A DNA stretch of 64,000 nucleotides from DASCOT01 sp965197275 (GTDB lineage: Bacteria; Acidobacteriota; UBA890; WLXD01), in contig CBDAMQ010000017.1 in NCBI GenBank assembly GCA_965197275.1, positions 1 through 64,000 on the forward strand, written 5' to 3'. Numbering within the stretch: position 1 is the first letter of the stretch; each line of letters opens with the position of its first letter. Of the stretch, positions 7,789 through 14,617 are shown piece after piece. The translations under genes were made by a program, and so were the position numbers. The notes under the pieces were generated by a model. The model saw only the letters and a program-made list of their open reading frames with translations, did not search any database and had not been told where the DNA came from.

Positions 7789-10700
7789 GTGTGGTTGCGG
7801 CGTCTCGTGGTGCACTCGTTCGCGGGCATCAAGCACGCCGACATTAAGCTCGACCAGGGCCTGAACGTCCTGTACGGCCCCAACGAGCTGGGCAAGTCGA
7901 CGCTCGTGCAGGCCATTCGCGCGTCGTTACTGTTGCCCGACAGCTCCGCCGCCCATCGCGACTTCATCGACTGGCACGACGACCAGCCGCCGCGAGTGGA
8001 GCTGACCGTCGAGACGGATCGCCAGCGCATCTATCGCATCAAGAAGAGCTTCGGCTCGGGGGCCGACGGCTCGAGCCTCCTGGAGTTCTCCAAGGACGGC
8101 GAGAGCTTCGTCCTGGAGGCAAAGGGCCGGGATGTTGACGGGCAGGTGCGCGAGCTGCTCGAGTGGGGCATCGCGCAACCCGGAGGCGGCGGCGGCAAGC
8201 ATGGGTGGCCCGAAGCCTTCCTCACCACGGCCCTCATCGGCACCCAGGACGAAGTGGAAGCCGTGCTCGAACGCGGCTTCGACGGCGATGCCAACGAGTC
8301 GGGAAAGCAACGGCTCACCCGAGCACTACAGGCTATGGCCGAGAGCCCCGAGTTCCGGCGGGTCCTAGCTGCCGCTCAGGTGAAGGTCGATGAGGCGTAT
8401 ACGCCCAAGGGAAGGCGGAAGCGGAGCAAGGGCTCGCCGTGGACCGAGATCCAGAGCCGCCTGAAACTCGCTCGGGATGAGCAGGACGCCGCGCGCAGGC
8501 TGGTGAACGACAGTGTCTCCGCAGGTGCGGCAGTCGAGGAGATCGCGGAGGAGATCGCGGTAGCGAGAATTCAGCAGGCGGAGGCCGAGGCGGCGAGCCA
8601 GCTGCTGCAGGTGGCCTGTCGGCAGAACGAGGCCCGCACCGCCGCGGCACACTTTCTGGCCGACGCGGAGAAGACCCGCGATCGGGTCCAGACCTACTAC
8701 ACGGCTGTCGAGGAAACCGGGGCCGTGCTCAAGACCGCAAAGGCCACTCTGCACGAAGCCAATGCCGCGGCGGCGGCGGCCAAGACCGCGCTCGACACTG
8801 CCGAAGAGCAAGTCACTGCCGCGTCCAAGCACCTGGTGAAGCTCGAGAGCGGCAGCGACGAGCAACAACGAAAGATCCAGCGGCAGGAGATCGAGAAGAA
8901 ACTGCTCGCTCTCGACGCGGCCAGGAAGGACGGCGAGCGAGAACTCGAGCTTGCGAACCTGGCGGCTGTGGCACACCGCAGGGCCGACGAGCTGGCGAGC
9001 GGGGTCGAGGCGAGCGAGAAGCGGCTGAACGACGCCGGCGATCTCCTGCAACAGGTCGAGACTCAGACTACTGGCGACCAGGTCGCCTTGGCCAAGCTTG
9101 AACAATTGGAGCTCGCCGGTACTCTGGTGGCCGCCATCGCGGACCTGACCACGGCGCGCGTGGACAGCGAGGCCGTTGCCAAGCTTCGCCACGAGGCGGC
9201 GGCAAGGAAACAGGAGGCCCAGCTCGTCCGATCGCGACTCGCGGCGCTGGCCGTCCCCGACGAAGGGGCCCTGAACGAGCTGGGACAGCAACTCCAGTCG
9301 CTGCAGATCGCCGAGGGCAAACTTCAGGTTGGCCTCTCTGTTCGCATCGCGCCCAAGAAACCGCTGGACGTGTCTGTTGCCTCAGACTCGGCCCAGCCCA
9401 AAGACCACCATCTGGCAAACGAGAAGACTTTCGAAGCGGAAGGACACCTCCGAGTCGACCTCGCAGGACTGGCTGAGGTAGAAGTCACGAGTGGTAGCGT
9501 GGCCGTGCGCCACGAAACACAGGAGATGCGGCAGCGCTGGGACCGCGAGGTCACTCCCCTGCTTCGTGCTGCCAAGGTCGAGTCGTTCGAACGACTCATC
9601 GAGGCCTCTAAGCGGGCGACGAAGGAATACGGACAAGCTGGGGCCCTGGACGCAGCGGCGGACCAGGCAGAGGCCCAGGCGCGAGGAGCCGGCGATGTCG
9701 AGGCTCGCCTTGCCGTGGCGGAGCGGTCCGAACGAGAAGCGCGGGCACAGCTCGACGCGAAGCTGGCGGCTGGCGACTCCGTCGAGCACCTGCTTGAGGA
9801 GGCGCACGCGGTCGGCGACCCCGAAACTGTCGAGAAGGAGAGACAGGCCCTAGAGCAGAGCATCGCGAAGCGAAACGACCAGGCCGCTGCCCTGCGAACC
9901 CAGGTAACAAGGGACGAGAGCACACTCGAGTCCGCGAACCGCGAACTCGAAGCGCAACGTCGAGACTGCAAAGCAGCTGATGGGAGGCTAAGCGGTCCAT
10001 TTCAGGACGTTCTCGCCCGCGCCCAGGGCACGCTCGCCAAGATCACGTCGGACCGGACCTCGCACGAGGCGGAGCTGAAGAAGCTTGGCACGAGCGAGAG
10101 TGCGACAATCGATGCAGCTCGCGAGAAGCAAGATGTCGCCCAAACTCGGGCCGACCAGACGCGGCAGCTCCTCGAGCAGAAGACCGAAGCGGCATCGAAG
10201 GCTCAGTCGGCGGTTACAACGCTCGCCGCACAACTCGACGAGCGCAAGACAAGAGCCGCCGACGAGGACCTGCCAGGCGCAGTGCGCCTCGTAGAGGAGC
10301 GACACAAGGCGTTCGAGGAGCTGCCACGACCCACAGTAGACGTCAACGATGAGAAACTCACAGCCGCACGCGAGCTAGTGCAGCGAACCGCCAACGCCGT
10401 CCGCGATCTTGAGAGCGAGCGGAGCAAACGCGAGGGCGCCCTGGAGACGGTGGGCGGCCAGTATATCCAGGACAGGCTCGATCGAGCGGAGGAAGCCGTC
10501 GAGTCGATCAGCGATCTCGAACACCTGACTGAAATCGAGTACTCCTCATGGCAGCTTCTCCTTGAGACGCTGAGGATCGCCGAGAGCGAAGACGCTGTTC
10601 ACCTCGGGGATGCGGTCGTGCGGCCTATCGAGGAACGAGTCGCCGCCCTCACCCAGGGGCGCTACGACACCGTCTCCGTAGGCCCTCATCTCGACGGCAC

Positions 10701-11031
10701 CAGCCTCACCCTGGCTGGGGCGGCGCGCGACCAGACCTCGCTGTCCATCGGCACCCGCGACCAGCTCGCTACCCTACTCCGCCTTACCATCGCCGAAGCA
10801 CTCGAGACCGCCGTGGTCCTCGACGACCAACTCGTCCACAGCGACATCGGCCGGATGAGCCGTCTCGCGGAGTTGATCTATCGCTGCGCTGACAAGTCCC
10901 AGATTCTGGTGTTCACATGCCGGCCAGAGGAATACGAGGTCGAAAACTACACGGCCAAGGCGAACTGGGTCGATCTGGAGAGGGTTGTGGTGCGCAGCGG
11001 CGGTAGCGGGCACGAGCTTGGTTCACCATGA
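7789..11031 (+). CDS. SbcC/Rad50/YhaN-like SMC-type ATPase
   Basis: The 1080-residue protein starts at a GTG 3 bp after the phosphoesterase stop. The N-terminus 'MWLRRLVVHSFAGIKHAD' leads to Walker A 'GPNELGKSTLV' (about 30-40). A long Ala/Glu/Gln-rich coiled coil fills roughly residues 170-880. The C-terminal lobe has an ABC signature-like 'LSIGTRDQLATL' and Walker B 'AVVLDDQLVHSD', then 'ILVFTCRPEEY'. That signature form is closer to YhaN than to SbcC. I find no CxxC zinc hook in the coil. It is the expected partner of the upstream nuclease: ATP-dependent clamping of DNA ends, controlling cutting. It appears intact and is the last gene of the operon. Confidence 0.85.
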   Translation: MWLRRLVVHSFAGIKHADIKLDQGLNVLYGPNELGKSTLVQAIRASLLLPDSSAAHRDFIDWHDDQPPRVELTVETDRQRIYRIKKSFGSGADGSSLLEFSKDGESFVLEAKGRDVDGQVRELLEWGIAQPGGGGGKHGWPEAFLTTALIGTQDEVEAVLERGFDGDANESGKQRLTRALQAMAESPEFRRVLAAAQVKVDEAYTPKGRRKRSKGSPWTEIQSRLKLARDEQDAARRLVNDSVSAGAAVEEIAEEIAVARIQQAEAEAASQLLQVACRQNEARTAAAHFLADAEKTRDRVQTYYTAVEETGAVLKTAKATLHEANAAAAAAKTALDTAEEQVTAASKHLVKLESGSDEQQRKIQRQEIEKKLLALDAARKDGERELELANLAAVAHRRADELASGVEASEKRLNDAGDLLQQVETQTTGDQVALAKLEQLELAGTLVAAIADLTTARVDSEAVAKLRHEAAARKQEAQLVRSRLAALAVPDEGALNELGQQLQSLQIAEGKLQVGLSVRIAPKKPLDVSVASDSAQPKDHHLANEKTFEAEGHLRVDLAGLAEVEVTSGSVAVRHETQEMRQRWDREVTPLLRAAKVESFERLIEASKRATKEYGQAGALDAAADQAEAQARGAGDVEARLAVAERSEREARAQLDAKLAAGDSVEHLLEEAHAVGDPETVEKERQALEQSIAKRNDQAAALRTQVTRDESTLESANRELEAQRRDCKAADGRLSGPFQDVLARAQGTLAKITSDRTSHEAELKKLGTSESATIDAAREKQDVAQTRADQTRQLLEQKTEAASKAQSAVTTLAAQLDERKTRAADEDLPGAVRLVEERHKAFEELPRPTVDVNDEKLTAARELVQRTANAVRDLESERSKREGALETVGGQYIQDRLDRAEEAVESISDLEHLTEIEYSSWQLLLETLRIAESEDAVHLGDAVVRPIEERVAALTQGRYDTVSVGPHLDGTSLTLAGAARDQTSLSIGTRDQLATLLRLTIAEALETAVVLDDQLVHSDIGRMSRLAELIYRCADKSQILVFTCRPEEYEVENYTAKANWVDLERVVVRSGGSGHELGSP

Positions 11032-11090
11032 TCAAGCGCGTCACCCCACGGCTTCTGGTTCGAACTCTGACGATTCCCGAGGAAGAGTAG

Positions 11091-11408
11091 ATGGTACGGG
11101 CACTAGCACACCGGATCGCGGAACAGGTCCCGGCGGCAGCTGCGCTCTACCACCGCTTGATCCTGGTGCGCAAGTCGGGCGCGGCGGCGGAGCCTGCGAC
11201 AACGGCGTCCGGGCGCCTGGCGCGCGACCGGCGGCTGCCGCAGCCGGGGACGCTGCTGAGCCGCATGTATCGGGGCCGCGACCTGGTGGTCGAGGTGCTC
11301 GAGGAGGGCTTCGTGTTCGAGGAGCGCCGCTACCGGTCGCTGTCGGCCATTGCCCGGGAGATCACCGGCAGCCACTGGAACGGCTTCGTGTTCTTCGGGC
11401 TCAAGTGA
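11091..11408 (+). CDS. DUF2924 family protein, recombinase-associated
   Basis: The 105-residue basic protein ends with the DUF2924 pattern 'GRDLVVEVLEEGFVFEERRYRSLSAIAREITGSHWNGFVFFGLK' (in part: 'YRSLSAIAREITGSHWNG'). The family is known as a small gene directly in front of large serine recombinases, which is the arrangement here: its TGA overlaps the GTG start of the recombinase. The role is unknown and probably concerns DNA binding or recombination control. The start ATG at 11091 follows GAGGAAGAG, a strong ribosome binding site, and abuts the stop of a 20-codon open frame (11028-11090). Confidence 0.8.
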   Translation: MVRALAHRIAEQVPAAAALYHRLILVRKSGAAAEPATTASGRLARDRRLPQPGTLLSRMYRGRDLVVEVLEEGFVFEERRYRSLSAIAREITGSHWNGFVFFGLK

Positions 11409-13063
11409 ACGAAACCGGCGCCGTGCGGTGCGCCGTGTACACGCGCAAGTCCACCACGGAGGGGCTGGAGCAGGAGTTCAACAGCCTCGATGCGCAGCGG
11501 GAATCGGCACAGGCCTACATCGCCAGCCAGCGCCACGAGGGCTGGGTGTGCCTGCCTTCCGGCTACGACGACGGTGGCTGCTCGGGCGGCAGCATACAGC
11601 GTCCGGCGCTCCAGCAGCTGCTAGCGGACATCGAGGCCGGCACGGTGGACTGCGTGGTGGTGTACAAGGTGGACCGGCTGAGCCGGTCGCTGCTGGACTT
11701 CGCCCGCATCATCGAGCGGTTCCAGCGCCACGGGGTGAGCTTGGTGTCGGTCACCCAGCAGTTCAACACCACCAGCTCGATGGGGCGGCTGACACTGAAC
11801 GTGTTGCTGTCGTTTGCGCAGTTTGAGCGCGAGATCATCTCCGAGCGCACCCGGGACAAGATGGCGGCGGCGCGGCGCAAGGGCAGGCGGCTCGGGGGAG
11901 TGCCGGTGCTGGGGTATGACGTGCAGCCCACAGACAAGCAGCTGGTGGTCAACACCGAGGAAGCGGAGCAGGTGCGGGCGATGTACGAGCTGTACCTGCA
12001 GCACCGGGGGTTGGTGCCGGTGCTGCGACAGATCCAGCGCCGGGGGTGGCGGACGAAGCGCTGGGTGACCAACAAAGGTATCGAACTGGGCGGTTCACCG
12101 TTCACCAAGAGTGGCCTGCATCGGCTGCTGAGAAACGTCACCTACACCGGGAAGGTGAGCTACAAGGGCGCCCTGTACGAGGGACAGCACGACGCGGTGG
12201 TCGGGGCGCAGCTGTGGCAGCGGGTGCAGGAGGTGCTCCGGGACAACTACCGCGCCGGGGCCCGAGAGGGGCGCAACCGGTACGGGGCGTTGTTGCAGGG
12301 GCTGCTGCGGTGCACCCCCTGCGGCACAGGGATGGGGCACACCTGTACCCAGAAGAAGGATGGCAAGCGCTACCGCTACTACGTGTGCCGCAACGCACAG
12401 CAGCGGGGCTGGGCGTCGTGCCCGCACCCGTCGCTCAACGCCCACGAGATCGAAGCCGCAGTGGTACAGCACATCCGCGCCCAGGCGAACAATGAAGGTG
12501 ATGACCGGGCCCGGGCTCTGGAGGTGTTGGATGCGTGGGAGTCGCTGGCTCCACTACAGCAGGCACGGACTCTCCGCTCGCTCATCGAGCGGGTCGGCCA
12601 CGACGCACGCGATGGCACGGTGACGGTGGCCTTTCGCTCCCGGGCCGATGGGGGCGCGAGCCCCCTGGAAGGCTCTTTCACCCTCCAGCCCAGGAACGGC
12701 CGCAGAAACGGCCACCGCACGGATCCAGACCCAGACACCGAGCCTGGAAGGGTGCCGCGCATCGCGAGGCTGATGGCGCTGGCGATCCGCTTCGAGGGGC
12801 TGATCCGGAGCGGGCAGGTGCGGGACTACGCTCACCTGGCACGCCTGGGCTACGTGACGCGGGCTCGCATCACCCAGATCATGAACCTGCTGTACTTAGC
12901 ACCCGACATTCAGGAGGCGCTGCTGTTTTGGCCCCCCACCACCCGGGGCCGCGATCCGATCTGTGAGCAGGACCTCCGTCCCATCGCTGCCGTCACCCAC
13001 TGGAGCCGGCAGCGGGCGCTGTGGGCAGTACTGCTCAAACAGCGGCCATCGGTGCGGCCGTAG
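11405..13063 (+). CDS. Large serine recombinase
   Basis: The 552-residue protein starts at the GTG overlapping the DUF2924 stop. It has the resolvase domain with catalytic Ser in 'VYTRKSTTEG', then 'YKVDRLSRSLLDF' and 'LSFAQFEREIISERTRDK'. The recombinase domain follows ('LGYDV', 'NTEEAEQVRAMYELY', 'GLHRLLRNVTYTG'), and then a zinc-ribbon segment with Cys pairs 'LRCTPCGTG' and 'YVCRNAQQRGWASC'. A long C-terminal region resembling recombinase HTH tails completes it. Such enzymes integrate and excise phage or integrative elements at specific att sites. I cannot identify the att sites. The truncated relative at 1528-1974 in the same orientation suggests that the intervening defence genes arrived as cargo of this class of element. 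Confidence 0.9.
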   Translation: MNETGAVRCAVYTRKSTTEGLEQEFNSLDAQRESAQAYIASQRHEGWVCLPSGYDDGGCSGGSIQRPALQQLLADIEAGTVDCVVVYKVDRLSRSLLDFARIIERFQRHGVSLVSVTQQFNTTSSMGRLTLNVLLSFAQFEREIISERTRDKMAAARRKGRRLGGVPVLGYDVQPTDKQLVVNTEEAEQVRAMYELYLQHRGLVPVLRQIQRRGWRTKRWVTNKGIELGGSPFTKSGLHRLLRNVTYTGKVSYKGALYEGQHDAVVGAQLWQRVQEVLRDNYRAGAREGRNRYGALLQGLLRCTPCGTGMGHTCTQKKDGKRYRYYVCRNAQQRGWASCPHPSLNAHEIEAAVVQHIRAQANNEGDDRARALEVLDAWESLAPLQQARTLRSLIERVGHDARDGTVTVAFRSRADGGASPLEGSFTLQPRNGRRNGHRTDPDPDTEPGRVPRIARLMALAIRFEGLIRSGQVRDYAHLARLGYVTRARITQIMNLLYLAPDIQEALLFWPPTTRGRDPICEQDLRPIAAVTHWSRQRALWAVLLKQRPSVRP

Positions 13064-13118
13064 TTCCTCTCATCGAGCGCGCATTCCCGGGAGCGGCTTC
13101 CGGCGCTGGGCCTGACGG

Positions 13119-13295
13119 TCATTCCGTAGAAGGACCGCGCTGGCCGCGCGGCTTCGCCGGCAGCGCGCGTACCAGCGCTGCCAGGAGTGCCCCATCCATC
13201 CGGCTCTCCCAGCCCAAGTCGTCCCATTCCGATGGAATCACTCGGACCGAGTCGCTGAGGGCCGGTGCGAACCAAGATTCGGCAGACGATAGCAT
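13119..13295 (-). CDS. Small ORF sharing the 'MDGALLAALVRA' module, unknown function
   Basis: This is a 58-residue open frame (from 'MLSSAESW') containing 'WESRMDGALLAALVRALPAK'. The 12-residue core 'MDGALLAALVRA' is identical to the second half of the 84-residue protein at 18871-19125. It runs divergently from the truncated gene at 13304, which matches the first half of that same protein. I do not recognise a family. It may be a genuine small gene or half of a rearranged one; no clear ribosome binding site is visible. Confidence 0.35.
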   Translation of the reverse strand: MLSSAESWFAPALSDSVRVIPSEWDDLGWESRMDGALLAALVRALPAKPRGQRGPSTE

Positions 13296-13303
13296 CGTGC
13301 CGT

Positions 13304-13441
13304 ATGAAGACAGGCCAGCTGGTTCTGTGCCGCATGGCGGATGGCCGCGCCGCAGCGCTGCGTGTGCTGTCCGCAACCGACCAAGCGGTGGAGCTCACCG
13401 CTGCTGGAGTGACCCAAACCCCGAAAACGGGGCCAGGTTGA
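13304..13441 (+). pseudogene. Small gene of unknown function, interrupted by an IS3 element
   Basis: The first 35 codons ('MKTGQLVLCRMADGRAAALR', then 'VLSATDQAVELTAAGV') match the N-terminus of the protein encoded at 18871-19125 almost residue for residue. The upstream bases ATCGTGCCG are also shared. The match stops exactly where the IS3 terminus TGACCCAAACCCC begins at 13410, and the frame runs on into the element to a TGA. This is a clean insertional disruption. Function unknown; the preserved copy lies about 5.5 kb downstream on the other strand. Confidence 0.6.
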
Positions 13442-13486
13442 TGTTTAGGAAATCGGTGTACCGTCGTCCTCCAAGCAGGAGGACAG

Positions 13487-13753
13487 ATGAAGCGGAAGAG
13501 GTATACAGACGAGCAGATCGCCTACGCGCTGCGGCAGGCAGAGGCGGGCACGCCGATCAAGCAGGTGTGTCGGAAGCTGGGCGTCAGCGAGCAGACGTTG
13601 TACACATGGCGCCGCAAGTTCGCCGGGATGGGTGTGGCCGAACTGCGGGAGTTACGACAGTTCCGCCATGAGAACCGGAAGTTGAAGCAGCTGGTAGCAG
13701 ACCTGAGCCTGGACAAGCACATGCTCCAGGAGGTGGTGTCAAAAAAGGTGTGA
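13487..13753 (+). CDS. IS3-family transposase OrfA
   Basis: The 88-residue protein starts at an ATG preceded by AGGAGGACAG, a strong ribosome binding site. HTH pattern: 'KRYTDEQIAYALRQAE', 'CRKLGVSEQTLYTWRRKFAG'; zipper: 'RHENRKLKQLVADLSLDK'. The end carries A AAA AAG (13741-13747) in the phase needed for -1 slippage into orfB. Its TGA overlaps the orfB GTG. The gene is intact, but the element it serves has lost the end of orfB. Confidence 0.85.
   Translation: MKRKRYTDEQIAYALRQAEAGTPIKQVCRKLGVSEQTLYTWRRKFAGMGVAELRELRQFRHENRKLKQLVADLSLDKHMLQEVVSKKV
13741..13747 (+). promoter_or_regulatory. Slippery heptamer A AAA AAG for OrfAB frameshifting
   Basis: Six A residues and a G lie in X XXY YYZ phase in the last codons of orfA (TCA AAA AAG GTG TGA read in frame 0). 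This is the classical IS3-type -1 frameshift signal. The OrfB frame is open across it. Confidence 0.65.
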
Positions 13754-14150
13754 AGCCGGCGCGCAAGCGCAAGGTGGTGCGGTACCTGCAGGAGGGGTTC
13801 CGTATCAGTGAGCGTCGAGCATGTCGGCTGATGGAGTTGTCGCGCACCAGCCATCGATATCAGAGCACGAAGACGGACGACCCTGTGCTGAGGCATCGTC
13901 TTGGCGAGCTCGCTGCGGCGCGTCCTCGGTTCGGGTATCGGAGGTTGTGCGTGTTGCTGCGCCGCGAGGGATGGGCGGTAAACCAGAAGCGCGTGTATCG
14001 GATCTATCGGGAGGAGGGACTAGAGGTACGGACCAAGAAGCGACGGCGCAAGCGGGCGAGCCACGTACGGCTCCTGGTGCCGCCGGCACAGCGGCCCAAC
14101 GAGCGCTGGAGCATGGACTTCGTGACCGATCGGCTCGAGAACCTCGGCCT
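13750..14150 (+). pseudogene. IS3-family transposase OrfB, C-terminally truncated
   Basis: The frame begins at a GTG overlapping the orfA stop and encodes 'SERRACRLMELSRTSHRY', 'RPRFGYRRLCVLLRREGW' and 'QRPNERWSMDFVTD', then departs from the family after 'RLENLG'. Only the first Asp of the DDE triad remains. Residues after about 133 ('LEGTNCRLNRPC') are unrelated read-through. Confidence 0.8.
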
Positions 14151-14617
14151 GGAAGGCACGAATTGTCGGCTGAACCGTCCTTGCGGGCACCGAAGCGGCG
14201 CCACTGGACATCTCACTCGATTCCGGCCGCTTCGAACGACTGCTCGGCCTCGGCTTGGCGGTAGGCATCGGCCACAGCACCAATGACCACATGGCCTTCG
14301 ATGCGGCGCGCCAGTCGGTAAGGAAACGGCCGACCGCCATCACCTTACCCGGGGTAGGTCCGGATCTCGCGGCGCTCATGCATGTTGAGGTAGCGATCGC
14401 CGACTCCGTCCTTCGCTCCACGGAGCGTCAGGTTCGGGTCGGAAGGGAAAGCACCGAACACCTCGATCCTTCCTGTCTCACCGCCTAGCTTTCGACCTTC
14501 CCATTGACCTAGACCGACACACCTACCGCGCCAAGCGCTTGGGAGGCCAAAACTCGTATCACCGAAAGGGCCCGAAAGGCGATTCAACATCCGCCACCAT
14601 CAGCGCCAGGTCATGGG
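14151..14617. other. 467-bp region without a recognisable gene
   Basis: From the broken end of the IS3 element a plus-strand frame stays open to a TAG ending at 14488. Its residues look protein-like ('LLGLGLAVGIGHSTNDHMAF'), so it may be the tail of a gene cut by the rearrangement. I recognise no family and see no start. The rest up to the TonB receptor stop at 14618 shows nothing I can name. Confidence 0.3.

Larger units (their letters stand above)
13410..14150 (+). mobile_element. IS3-family element, 3'-truncated
   Basis: The left terminus is TGACCCAAACCCCGAAAACG at 13410, followed by a complete orfA and the first two thirds of orfB. OrfB homology stops near 14150, just after 'WSMDFVTDRL', the first catalytic Asp. 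The rest of the integrase core and the right terminus are missing, so the copy is dead. It differs in sequence from the 260-1527 element and belongs to another IS3 subgroup. Confidence 0.8.

Noticed and set aside
8365..9291. 308-codon minus-strand open frame
   Set aside because: Antisense to the coiled-coil region of the SMC-like ATPase; the Leu/Gly-rich composition is that of a shadow frame.
7789..11031. Canonical SbcC/Rad50 zinc-hook protein
   Set aside because: No CxxC motif in the coiled coil and a YhaN-like signature; described as SbcC/YhaN-like instead.
11050..11070. tRNA T-loop-like GGTTCGAACTC
   Set aside because: No acceptor, D-arm or anticodon stem can be paired around it; it is part of the short ORF after the ATPase.
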